Under the pieces are notes generated by a model, which was not told where the DNA came from, ran no database searches, and was given only the letters and a program-made list of their open reading frames with translations. The position numbers were made by a program, and so were the translations under genes. Of a stretch of DNA of 17,857 bases, positions 1 to 7,342 are shown one piece after another (positions within the stretch are counted from its first letter, which is position 1; each line of letters starts with the position of its first letter). Source of the stretch: DASWOJ01 sp964242325 (GTDB lineage Bacteria > Pseudomonadota > Alphaproteobacteria > Acetobacterales > Acetobacteraceae); assembly GCA_964242325.1 (NCBI GenBank), contig CAXTCI010000102.1, positions 1 through 17,857 of the forward strand. Direction: 5' to 3'.

Positions 1-1319
1 CCGTGTTCCAGGAGCCGATGACCGCGCTCAATCCGCTGATGCGCGTGGGCGACCAGGTGGCGGAGGTGATGCAGGTCCACGGCAGGCCTGTCGGCGGCCG
101 GGTCGCCGACCTGCTGGCGGCGGTGGGCCTGCCCGACCCGGGGCGTATCGCCCGATCCTACCCGCACGCCCTGTCGGGTGGCCAAAGGCAGCGCGTTATG
201 ATCGCCACGGCGCTGGCGCTGGAACCGGCCATCCTGATCGCCGACGAACCCACCACGGCGCTGGACGTGACGACGCAGAAGCAAATCCTGGCTCTTATCC
301 GCGACATCCAGCGGCGCCGCGGCACCGCCGTACTATTCATCACGCACGATTTCGGCGTGGTGGCGGAGATCGCCGACCGCGTCGCCGTCATGCAGCGGGG
401 CCGGATCGTTGAGCAAGGTACGGCGGCCGCCGTGCTGTCGTCCCCGCAGCATCCCTACACGAAGGCGCTCATCGCCGCCGTGCCGCACCGTGCCGCCGCC
501 GCCCGCGTGCCGATGGAGGGGCCGCCGGTACTGGCGCTGGACCGCGTGAGCAAGACCTACCGTTCGCGCGGCCTGTTCCGCCCGGGCCGCGTCGTGCCCG
601 CGGTGCAGGCGGCTTCGCTTGAGCTGCGCCGCGGCGAGACGCTGGGCCTGGTGGGCGAAAGCGGCTCGGGCAAGAGCACGCTGGCGCGCTGCATCGTACG
701 CCTGGTGGTAGCGGATGAGGGCGCTATCCACTTCGGCGGCACGGATTTGCGCCCGCTGTCGCGCGCCGGCTGGAAGCCTTATCGCAAGCGCATCCAGATG
801 GTGTTCCAGGACCCCTACGCCTCGCTGAACCCGCGCCGCCGGGTCGGCGACATCCTCGCGGAGGGGCCGGTCGCCCACGGTGTGCCGCCCGCCCGCGCCC
901 GTGCCCGCGCGACGGAGTTGCTGGCCCTGGTCCAACTCGATCCCGGCGCCGCCGACCGGTTCCCGCATGAATTCAGCGGCGGCCAGCGTCAGCGTATCGG
1001 CATCGCCCGGGCGTTGGCGATGGACCCGGAGCTGCTGATCGCGGACGAGCCCGTCTCCGCCCTGGACGTGTCGGTGCAAGCTCAGGTCTTGGCTCTGCTG
1101 GAGGAGTTGCGGGTGCGGCTGGGGCTGACGATGTTGTTCATCACGCACGACTTGCGGGTGGCGGCACAGATTTGCGACCGGGTGGCGGTGATGCGGCGCG
1201 GCGTCATCGTCGAACAGGGCCGCACGGACGTAGTGTTCGCCAATCCGGCCCACGACTACACACGAACTTTGCTGGAAAGCGTACCCGGGCGCGGTTGGAC
1301 GCCGCCGTCCGATGTCTAG
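1..1319 (+). CDS. Tandem-ATPase subunit of a dipeptide/oligopeptide ABC importer (5' end missing)
   Basis: This is the cytoplasmic ATP-hydrolysing subunit of a peptide-type ABC importer, with two ATPase domains fused in one chain as in GsiA/YejF. The reading frame is open to the window edge and enters at the first domain's Q-loop (FQEPMTALNP), so that domain's Walker A lies upstream of base 1. Counting from the codon at base 3, domain 1 shows the signature SGGQRQR (58-64), Walker B ILIADEP (77-83) and H-loop H115. Domain 2 shows Walker A GESGSGKST (218-226), Q-loop FQDPYASLNP (268-277), signature SGGQRQR (325-331), Walker B LLIADEP (344-350) and H-loop H382. Each half ends with the PxHxYT segment typical of Dpp/Opp ATPases. 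The gene stops at TAG 1317-1319. Its permeases and binding protein should lie upstream, outside the window. The substrate cannot be read from the sequence. The family-5 binding protein at 7343-8938 could in principle use it, but it is on the opposite strand and 6 kb away. Confidence 0.95.
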   Translation, partial: VFQEPMTALNPLMRVGDQVAEVMQVHGRPVGGRVADLLAAVGLPDPGRIARSYPHALSGGQRQRVMIATALALEPAILIADEPTTALDVTTQKQILALIRDIQRRRGTAVLFITHDFGVVAEIADRVAVMQRGRIVEQGTAAAVLSSPQHPYTKALIAAVPHRAAAARVPMEGPPVLALDRVSKTYRSRGLFRPGRVVPAVQAASLELRRGETLGLVGESGSGKSTLARCIVRLVVADEGAIHFGGTDLRPLSRAGWKPYRKRIQMVFQDPYASLNPRRRVGDILAEGPVAHGVPPARARARATELLALVQLDPGAADRFPHEFSGGQRQRIGIARALAMDPELLIADEPVSALDVSVQAQVLALLEELRVRLGLTMLFITHDLRVAAQICDRVAVMRRGVIVEQGRTDVVFANPAHDYTRTLLESVPGRGWTPPSDV

Positions 1320-1354
1320 CCGGCGCTAAGCTACCTTCATCCGCGATACGGTCT

Positions 1355-1385
1355 GTCCGGTATCTATGCTGACTGAAAGCCGGAC
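1355..1385. terminator. Weak hairpin between convergent genes
   Basis: GTCCGG (1355-1360) and CCGGAC (1380-1385) form a perfect 6-bp inverted repeat with a 19-nt loop. It lies in the 69-bp gap where the ABC ATPase gene and selO converge. The position suits a bidirectional terminator, but the loop is long and there is no T-run on either side, so this is only a candidate. Confidence 0.25.
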
Positions 1386-1388
1386 GAA

Positions 1389-2897
1389 TCAGGTGCCGCA
1401 GAAGGTTATGTAGGGGCGCTCAGGCTGCTCAGGCCGCGCGGCATAGTGCTCGAAGCCCGGCCTGTCCTCGTAGGGGTGCTGCAAGGCTGCCGACAAGTCC
1501 TCGAAGGGGCCAAAGTCCCCACGCTGCACGGCGGCCTCAATCACGGCTTCCACGAGTTGGTTGCGCGGGATGACGGCCGGGTTGATGGCGCGCATGGCGG
1601 CGGCACGGACGTCCGGTGGAACCGGGTCAGCCGCTAGGCGCTCGCGCCAGCGTGCGGCCCAGTCGTCGTAGGCGCTGCCGTCCCGGAACAAGGCACGCAC
1701 GGCAGCGTCACCCTCCGGCCCTGCCGCGGCGGCGCACAAGCCTCGGAACGTCAGGGTGAAGTCGGCCCCATTTGCGGCCATCCGCATCAGCAGGTCTTGA
1801 AGCAGGGCGGCATCGCCCTCGTGCTCCGTGGACAGCCCGACCTTGCGACGCAGGCCCCCTGAATAGGCCGCCTCGAAGCGCGCACCGAAGGCGGCAAGCG
1901 CTTCTTTGGCCGACGTCATGGCGGCGTCCTCGTCCGCGCCCAGCAACGGCAACATCGCCTCCGCCAGCCGCGTCAGGTTCCACTGCATGATGCGTGGCTG
2001 GTTGCCGTAGGCGTAGCGCCCCGCATGGTCAATCGAGCTGTGTACCGTCGCCGGATCATAGGCGTCCATGAAGGCACAAGGGCCGTAGTCAATGGTCTCA
2101 CCTGAAACAGAGGTGTTGTCAGTGTTCATCACGCCGTGGATGAAGCCGATCAGCAGCCATTGCGCCACCAGCTCCGCCTGCCGGCCGATCACCCCGTCCA
2201 GCAACGCGCGGTAAGGGTCAGGGGCCGCCGCGGCAGCGGGGTAATGGCGTGCGATGACATGGTCGGCCAGGAGCTGCAGTGCGTCCGTGTCGCCCTGGGA
2301 GGCAAAGTACTGGAACGTGCCGACACGGATGTGGCTGGCGGCGACTCGGGTCAGCACGGCGCCGGGCAGCGGCGTTTCGCGCATCACGGCCTGCCCAGTC
2401 GTCACCGCGGCCAGGGCACGGGTGGTCGGCAGGCCCAGCGCCGCCATCGCCTCGCTGACCAGATACTCACGGAGCACCGGACCCAACGCAGCGCGGCCGT
2501 CGCCCCGGCGGGAGAACGGCGTCGGACCTGAGCCCTTGAGCTGGATGTCCCGCCGGACACCGTCCCGATCCACGACCTCTCCCAGCAGGATGGCGCGGCC
2601 GTCGCCGAGTTGCGGCGAAAAACCGCCGAACTGGTGCCCAGCATAGGCCATTGCCACCGGCTCCGCCTCGTCCGGCACGCGGTTGCCGGCCAGGACCTCC
2701 ACCCCTTCGGGGCTGGCCAGCTCGTTCGGGTTGATGCCTAGCTGCTCCGCCAGGGGCGCGTTGACCCGGATCAGCCTGGGGGCGGCCACGGGCGTCGGCG
2801 CGACACGGGCATAGAACCGCGGGGGCAGCCGGGAGTAGCTGTTGTCGAACGGGATCTGGACGGACTGAACCGGGACGGGCAGGGTGTGGTCGGGCAT
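1389..2897 (-). CDS. selO: SelO family protein adenylyltransferase (UPF0061/YdiU)
   Basis: SelO is a pseudokinase-fold enzyme that binds ATP in a flipped orientation and transfers AMP to Ser/Thr/Tyr of target proteins; bacterial homologues are linked to redox and oxidative-stress responses. The 502-residue product has the usual bacterial length. Family marks are the LGDGRAILLGE segment (98-107), Lys121 in QLKGSGPTPFSRRGDGR, and D260-N261 plus D270 in the MNTDN...TIDYGP region. The D260/D270 spacing of 10 matches the catalytic and metal Asp pair known in the family. The C-terminus is FCGT, so this is the Cys form (TGC codon) and not the selenocysteine form. I chose ATG 2895-2897 (MPDHTLPV) because it follows AGAAGG at a spacing of about 9 nt. 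The longer open frame to 3005 has no family-like sequence. The gene is divergent from the helicase gene and convergent with the ABC ATPase gene. Confidence 0.96.
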   Translation of the reverse strand: MPDHTLPVPVQSVQIPFDNSYSRLPPRFYARVAPTPVAAPRLIRVNAPLAEQLGINPNELASPEGVEVLAGNRVPDEAEPVAMAYAGHQFGGFSPQLGDGRAILLGEVVDRDGVRRDIQLKGSGPTPFSRRGDGRAALGPVLREYLVSEAMAALGLPTTRALAAVTTGQAVMRETPLPGAVLTRVAASHIRVGTFQYFASQGDTDALQLLADHVIARHYPAAAAAPDPYRALLDGVIGRQAELVAQWLLIGFIHGVMNTDNTSVSGETIDYGPCAFMDAYDPATVHSSIDHAGRYAYGNQPRIMQWNLTRLAEAMLPLLGADEDAAMTSAKEALAAFGARFEAAYSGGLRRKVGLSTEHEGDAALLQDLLMRMAANGADFTLTFRGLCAAAAGPEGDAAVRALFRDGSAYDDWAARWRERLAADPVPPDVRAAAMRAINPAVIPRNQLVEAVIEAAVQRGDFGPFEDLSAALQHPYEDRPGFEHYAARPEQPERPYITFCGT

Positions 2898-3102
2898 GGG
2901 ATACAACCTTCTGGTCGGCGGGCGCCTCGCCAAGCATGAGGCCGAGCTTGTGGCCGGTATGAATAACCGTACATGGCACGGTCGGGAACACGAGGCACCG
3001 CACAATCGCGGGACCTATGGCAGGATGGCAGCTTCGCCCGTGCCGTGTGGTTCCGCACACTGCCAGGCACGCCCCCCGCCAGGCAAGGACCCACGTTGAA
3101 GC
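2898..3102. promoter_or_regulatory. Divergent control region between selO and the helicase gene
   Basis: This 205-bp gap separates the start codons of two divergent genes and must hold promoters for both unless they are read through from further away. A near-perfect inverted repeat, ACCGTAC-ATG-GCACGGT (2964-2984 region, core arms 2966-2970 and 2978-2982), lies in the middle and could be an operator for either gene. TATGAAT at about 2958-2964 resembles a -10 box in the helicase direction. No convincing -35 partner is visible. The upstream selO ribosome site (AGAAGG on the minus strand) is clear; that of the helicase (GAAG five bases before ATG) is weak. Confidence 0.5.
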
Positions 3103-5421
3103 ATGGATGACGCCACCCCGACCGTAGCCCTCGCAGGGGCGGCACCTTCGTTGGAGGAGGTGGCCCTGGAACGGCGCCTGGACGCCCTGGCGCGTGCCCG
3201 GAAAGACGTGCCGGCCACCGCCGCCGACGAAGAAGCTGCGGCGATCGTCCTGCTCCAGTCTGCCCCTGCTGCCGGCCTGTCGGATGACGCGCTGCTTGAC
3301 GCGCTACGCGGCGCCATACGCACCCGCCTGTCCTCGCTGGCCCGGCGCGACCCCGACGCCGCCTTCGCCCAGGCGGCTCGGGACCTGGAGGCGTTGACCG
3401 GCCGCCCACCCACGCTGCCCGCCGTTGCGGAGTTGGCCGGGCTGGTCGCCGCATCGGCCGGTCTGGACCCGGCCGCAGCCGCGGCGTTCACCCAGCGCCT
3501 GGCCGCCGCCGAGCGGGACCGTCGTGCCGGCGTCCGCGCCGCCCGTGACCGCGCCCGGGCATTGCACGATGCCGAGCGACTCCGACTGCGCGAGTGGGAA
3601 AGCGAGCTTGTCGGCATCGAGACCCTGCCGGCGCTGCTGCGAGTGTCTCGTCCGCAGGTGGACCGCTGGATCGCCGACGGACTGATCCCGGTCGCGCGCA
3701 GCACGCCGGTGCGCCGCAACGGACGCCAGTTCGAAGAGCTGGAGTTTCACCCGGACCAGATCGCGGCCTTGCAGCCCCAGGTGGCGCTTTGGCGCGCGCG
3801 CGGCACCGGATCGGACGAACCGGCGGAGGCCCGGTCCCGCGTGCCGAACGGCGTGATCGCGCGCCGCGCCGGGCTGGACCGCTACGCCGCGCACTTCGTC
3901 AACGCCCGTAGCCTGCAGCGGAGGTTCACCGTCGTCATCGGCCCGACCAACTCGGGCAAGTCGCATTACGCGCTGGACCGCCTTGCGGCGGCGGAAAGCG
4001 GCGCGGCGCTGGCCCCGCTGCGGCTGCTGGCCCTGGAGTTCCAAGAAGCCCTGGCCGCCCGCGGCGTGGCCGCAAGCCTGCTGACAGGCGAGGAGCGCGA
4101 CATCGTGCCCGGCGCCCGCCACGTCGCCTGCACAGTGGAAATGGCGGACACCAGCCGGATCATTGACGTCGCAATTGTGGACGAGGCGCAGATGCTCGCC
4201 GACCCCGACCGCGGCGCCGCGTGGACCGCCGCCATCATGGGCATCCCCGCGCGGGAGGTGATCGTCCTCGGCGCACCCGACTGTTTGCCCCTGGTGCGCC
4301 GCATTGCCGAGTTGTGCGACGAACCCGTGGAGATCATCCGGCTCCAGCGCAAGAACCCGCTGCTTGCGGCGGCGGAGGCGGTGGGCTTGTCGGCGATCAC
4401 CGACGCCGATGCCGTGGTGGCGTTTTCCCGCCGAGACATCTTCTTGCTGCGGGAGCAGTTAATGGCTCGGGGCCGGCGGGTCGCGGTCATCTACGGCAAC
4501 CTGGGTCCGGAAGTCCGCCGTGCCGAAAGCCGGCGCTTCCGGAGCGGGGACGCGCCGGTCCTGGTCGCGACCGATGCCATCGGCATGGGGCTGAACCTAC
4601 CAATCCGCCGGGTCGTGTTCTCGTCATTGGTCAAGTGGGACGGGAAGGAGGAGCGGCTTCTCACCCCGTCCGAGGTTAGGCAGATCGGTGGGCGGGCCGG
4701 GCGCTACGGCCAGCACGAGGCTGGGATCGTCGCCGTGCTGGCCGGCGGCGGCGACCCGGCACGGCTCCGTAAGTTGCTGGCAACGGACCCTGCGGTGCCG
4801 GACGACCGCCGCCCCCTGGTGTCGCCGGACCGGGACATCGTAGCCGCCGTCGCGGAGGAGCTGGGAACTGCCAGCCTGTCCGAAACGCTGCGGCGTATCC
4901 GCCGGGCCGTGCTACGCCCGGGCGACCCGAACTATCGCTTGGCGGACCTGGGAACCCAGATTGACATCGCCACCGCGATGGACGGCACCGGCCTACCGTT
5001 GCTGGACCGCTGGACCTATGCCCTGTGCCCGGTGGATCAGCGCGACGACGGCATCGAGCGGCTGTTGCGCTGGGGGCTGGACCACGCGGCAGGCACCCCA
5101 GTTTCTCCTCCCGCCGCCGGGCACCTGCCCCCGCCGGACCGCGCGACGCAGCCCTCCCTGGAGCACGCGGAAAAGGTCGCGAAACGGTTGGTGACATGGC
5201 GTTGGCTGTCCCAGCGCTTTCCCAAAGCCTATCCGGACACGGATGCGGCCCAAGCCGAGCGGCACCGGTTGAACGGCTTCATCGAGGATGTGCTGCGGAA
5301 GCAGGCCCTGGGCCGGGGCAAGCCGGTGCGCCGACCAGGCAAACCTGTGGCAACCTCGACGGAGCACAGCACCGGAATGAAGTCCAAGTCAGGCAGGCTC
5401 CATCCGCGCAAACAGCGATAG
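3103..5421 (+). CDS. SUV3-like superfamily 2 RNA helicase
   Basis: This is a predicted ATP-dependent 3'-5' RNA (or RNA/DNA) helicase related to mitochondrial SUV3, the helicase of the RNA degradosome; alphaproteobacteria carry close homologues of less certain role. The 772-residue protein shows Walker A GPTNSGKS (280-287, K286), followed by the SUV3-typical LAPLRLLALE block. Walker B/motif II is VDEAQM (359-364), motif V is ATDAIGMGLNLP, and the arginine-finger motif VI is QIGGRAGRYG (527-536). Residues 1-170 are helical and Ala/Arg-rich. Residues about 173-222 contain a helix-turn-helix-like stretch (VSRPQVDRWIADGLIPVAR) not expected in core SUV3, perhaps a nucleic-acid-binding adaptor. The C-terminus ends in a basic tail. 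The start ATG at 3103 is the only in-frame ATG near the divergent region, though its ribosome site is weak. It may be monocistronic, since 377 bp follow before the next gene. Confidence 0.9.
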   Translation: MDDATPTVALAGAAPSLEEVALERRLDALARARKDVPATAADEEAAAIVLLQSAPAAGLSDDALLDALRGAIRTRLSSLARRDPDAAFAQAARDLEALTGRPPTLPAVAELAGLVAASAGLDPAAAAAFTQRLAAAERDRRAGVRAARDRARALHDAERLRLREWESELVGIETLPALLRVSRPQVDRWIADGLIPVARSTPVRRNGRQFEELEFHPDQIAALQPQVALWRARGTGSDEPAEARSRVPNGVIARRAGLDRYAAHFVNARSLQRRFTVVIGPTNSGKSHYALDRLAAAESGAALAPLRLLALEFQEALAARGVAASLLTGEERDIVPGARHVACTVEMADTSRIIDVAIVDEAQMLADPDRGAAWTAAIMGIPAREVIVLGAPDCLPLVRRIAELCDEPVEIIRLQRKNPLLAAAEAVGLSAITDADAVVAFSRRDIFLLREQLMARGRRVAVIYGNLGPEVRRAESRRFRSGDAPVLVATDAIGMGLNLPIRRVVFSSLVKWDGKEERLLTPSEVRQIGGRAGRYGQHEAGIVAVLAGGGDPARLRKLLATDPAVPDDRRPLVSPDRDIVAAVAEELGTASLSETLRRIRRAVLRPGDPNYRLADLGTQIDIATAMDGTGLPLLDRWTYALCPVDQRDDGIERLLRWGLDHAAGTPVSPPAAGHLPPPDRATQPSLEHAEKVAKRLVTWRWLSQRFPKAYPDTDAAQAERHRLNGFIEDVLRKQALGRGKPVRRPGKPVATSTEHSTGMKSKSGRLHPRKQR

Positions 5422-5463
5422 GGCGTGCGGCACCACCCAGCCCTCGGCGGCGGATTGGAAGGA

Positions 5464-5566
5464 CTTGGTCCGGTGCGGGTCAGCGGTGGGTTTCGGCGCT
5501 GATCAGCGCAACAAGGAATTGATGGAATGCGGTCTGCCTGGGTCTGGCGCCTGCGCCGGTTCACAG
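5464..5566 (+). repeat. Left copy of a diverged direct repeat flanking the M20 hydrolase
   Basis: It shares an identical 16-bp core, TTCGGCGCTGATCAGC (5492-5507), with 7212-7227. Further matching blocks are CTTGG, GTGCG, TCAGC, CCTGGGT (5537-5543) and TTCACAG (5560-5566). From TCAGC onward every block keeps the same 1720-bp offset. The core here lies in a perfect 14-bp palindrome, GCGCTGATCAGCGC (5496-5509). The layout recalls decayed insertion-sequence ends, possibly IS21-like, but that identity is inference. Confidence 0.6.
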
Positions 5567-5581
5567 AAAGCGTCTGTAACC

Positions 5582-5607
5582 CTGGGCGGTGCGCTCAGGC
5601 CGCCCGG
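5582..5607 (+). terminator. Candidate terminator hairpin after the helicase gene
   Basis: CTGGGCGG (5582-5589) can pair with CCGCCCGG (5600-5607) to give an 8-bp stem (one T-G wobble) with a 10-nt loop. It lies 160 bp after the helicase stop codon. No T-tract follows, so factor-independent termination is uncertain. Confidence 0.3.
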
Positions 5608-5798
5608 CTACCGCCTCCGAACCGCACTCGACACACAGCATTCCTGGCCATCCCACTGTGAAGGACCAATCCTATAGCTAGGCCCCGGCAATTATGGGAA
5701 CTGGCGCGAGCCCTGACGGAACCGGAAAAACGGCATCCTGAAAGGGGTGCCAGTCAGACCCCTTGCCACGCCGGAACCCGCCGGGCACCGTTCGGTCT

Positions 5799-7025
5799 AT
5801 GACCGAACCCGCGATCGACCCCACTCGCCTCTGGTCCGATCTCATGACCTTGGCCAGCGTCGGCGCCCTGCCGCATGGCGGTTGCGACCGCCTGGCCCTG
5901 ACAGACGCGGACGCCGCTGGCCGCCACTTGTTCGCCCACTGGTGCCGAGAGGCCGGGCTGCCGGTCACGATCGACGCAATTGGCAACATGTTCGCTCGGC
6001 GCGAAGGGACCGACCCGACCTTGCCGCCCGTGCTGATCGGTAGCCACCTGGACACGCAGCAGCCCGGCGGCAAGTTCGACGGCCCGCTCGGCGTGCTTGC
6101 CGCCCTGGAGTGCATCCGCGCGCTGGACCGCGCCGCTGCCCGCACCCGCCACCCGGTGGTTGTCGTGAACTGGACCAATGAGGAAGGTGCCCGTTTCGCC
6201 CCTGGTCTGATGGGCGCCGCCGTCCATGCCGGTTCGCTATCGCTGGTTGAGGCGCAGGCCGCCACGGACCGCGCTGGCCGCCGGGTCGGCGAGGAGCTGC
6301 GCCGCATCGGCTTCCTGGGGCAGGACAAGGGGCCTTTGGCGGCCCACTGTTATTTGGAACTCCATATCGAGCAGGGGGACCGCCTGCAGCACGCTGGCAA
6401 GACGATCGGCGTGGTGGACGGGACGGAGAACAACCTGTTCCTCGTGATCGACTGTTGGGGCGAGAACGCCCACGCCCAAGCAACCCCCATGCACCAGCGC
6501 CGCAGCGCGCTCCTTGCCGCCGCCGCCCTCATCACGGAAGCCGAGCATATCGGCCAAGGCCACGCTCCCGCCGGGTCGGCCGGCATTGCCGCCCTCGACG
6601 TGCTGCCGAACAACCGCATCAACATCCCGCACCACGTCCGTCTGTCCTTCTCTGCCACTCATCCGACCATTGAAGGCATCGAGGCGATCCGCACTGCCAT
6701 CACCGCCGCAGCTACCCGCGTCGCCGAGCAGACGGGAACGCGGATTGAGCTCGAACCCGCTCCGGTTCGCCCGGCCATCAATTTCGACCCGGCCCTGGGC
6801 GACGCCGTGGAGCAGGCCGCCGCCGACCTCGGCTACGGCACGATGCGGCTGCGCAGCCGCGCCGGGCACGACGCCATTCGCATGGCCCCGTTCTGTCGCA
6901 GCCAGATGATATTCGTCCCTTGTGAAGACGGCATCAGCCACAGCGAGCGGGAGAATATGACGAAGAGCGACGCCGCTGCCGGCGCCGCCGTGCTGCTGCG
7001 GGTACTTTGCCAGGTGGCCGGCTGA
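5799..7025 (+). CDS. M20-type Zn amidohydrolase (N-carbamoyl-L-amino acid hydrolase / allantoate amidohydrolase class)
   Basis: This cytosolic binuclear metal hydrolase belongs to the M20 subfamily that cleaves N-carbamoyl amino acids, beta-ureidopropionate or allantoate. It typically acts in hydantoin, pyrimidine or purine breakdown. The 408-residue length matches the family. Metal-site motifs are H83 and D94 (GSHLDTQQPGGKFDGPLGV), E128-E129 (NEEG), H189 (ELHIEQG) and H381 (EDGISHSERE). The dimerisation/substrate region contains GENAHAQATPM (221-231), where most relatives have HAGxTPM, and RSRAGHDA (352-359), usually SGAGHDA. These changes may mean a different amide substrate. I chose ATG 5799 (MTEPAIDP) because homology begins there; an in-frame TTG at 5763 would add 12 unlikely residues. 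Neither start has a strong ribosome site. The gene stands alone between two diverged repeats. A link to the heterocycle cluster at 12549-17769 is plausible in function only. Confidence 0.9.
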   Translation: MTEPAIDPTRLWSDLMTLASVGALPHGGCDRLALTDADAAGRHLFAHWCREAGLPVTIDAIGNMFARREGTDPTLPPVLIGSHLDTQQPGGKFDGPLGVLAALECIRALDRAAARTRHPVVVVNWTNEEGARFAPGLMGAAVHAGSLSLVEAQAATDRAGRRVGEELRRIGFLGQDKGPLAAHCYLELHIEQGDRLQHAGKTIGVVDGTENNLFLVIDCWGENAHAQATPMHQRRSALLAAAALITEAEHIGQGHAPAGSAGIAALDVLPNNRINIPHHVRLSFSATHPTIEGIEAIRTAITAAATRVAEQTGTRIELEPAPVRPAINFDPALGDAVEQAAADLGYGTMRLRSRAGHDAIRMAPFCRSQMIFVPCEDGISHSERENMTKSDAAAGAAVLLRVLCQVAG

Positions 7026-7182
7026 GCGGTATCAATCCCGTCGTATGCAGCCGCATTGGCTCCGCCGAGTGTCTTGCTACCTCCGCGCCTACACCGGATT
7101 CCTCAAAACCCCATAATGCGGGAGCTTATTGCCCGTAGGTTCGTGCATGGCCAGCTTTCAGACGCCGGCCCAGCTCTGCTCG

Positions 7183-7286
7183 CTTGGCCTGCTTGTGCGT
7201 CAGCAGTGAACTTCGGCGCTGATCAGCACCACGTCACATTGTAAATGCATGATGCTCCTGGGTTCCGGGGCCTCGCTGATTCACAG
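7183..7286 (+). repeat. Right copy of the diverged direct repeat flanking the M20 hydrolase
   Basis: This is the partner of the repeat at 5464-5566, in the same orientation. The core TTCGGCGCTGATCAGC is at 7212-7227, CCTGGGT at 7257-7263 and TTCACAG at 7280-7286. The blocks sit at the same relative positions as in the left copy. Identity outside the blocks is low (roughly half by eye), so the duplication is old or the two copies descend from related elements inserted separately. Confidence 0.6.
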
Positions 7287-7299
7287 CTCTGGAAGGGGT

Positions 7300-7326
7300 G
7301 GCCCTAAATGGGCCGTGATCACGGCC
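7300..7326 (-). terminator. Palindromic hairpins closing the GMC-M20-binding protein operon
   Basis: A perfect 16-bp palindrome, GGCCGTGATCACGGCC (7311-7326), begins 17 bp beyond the stop codon of the minus-strand binding-protein gene. It overlaps a second hairpin, GGCCC-TAAAT-GGGCC (7300-7314); the two stems are mutually exclusive. No T-run follows, so this could be a Rho-aided terminator, an mRNA 3' stabiliser or a protein site. Confidence 0.45.
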
Positions 7327-7342
7327 GTTGCAGGCTGGAACC

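Larger units (their letters stand above)
5422..5798. other. Intergenic region between helicase and M20 hydrolase genes
   Basis: This 377-bp gap has no convincing gene. It holds the left copy of a diverged repeat (5464-5566), a GC-rich hairpin (5582-5607), and a second compact hairpin GGCATCC-TGAAAG-GGGTGCC (5732-5751, 7 pairs with one wobble) about 50 bp before the hydrolase start. The second hairpin could be a leader structure or a remnant of a mobile element end. The promoter of the M20 hydrolase should lie here, but no clear -35/-10 pair is visible. Confidence 0.55.
7026..7342. other. Intergenic region between convergent hydrolase and binding-protein genes
   Basis: This 317-bp gap lies between the 3' ends of a plus-strand and a minus-strand gene. 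It contains the right repeat copy (7183-7286) and a palindromic terminator-like structure (7300-7326). A weak CGGG/CCCG hairpin (7119-7135) could serve the hydrolase gene. The short open frame at 7056-7244 has no recognisable product and overlaps the repeat, so I do not call a gene. Confidence 0.5.

Noticed and set aside
333..1253. Minus-strand open frame of 306 codons
   Set aside because: Antisense to the tandem ABC ATPase, in which all expected motifs are present.
1389..1410. Selenocysteine form of SelO
   Set aside because: The C-terminal codon at the Sec position is TGC (Cys) and the following stop is a normal TGA after CGT.
7056..7244. Small plus-strand gene of 62 codons after the M20 hydrolase
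   Set aside because: No ribosome site or family resemblance; it runs into the repeat copy, so it is probably chance.
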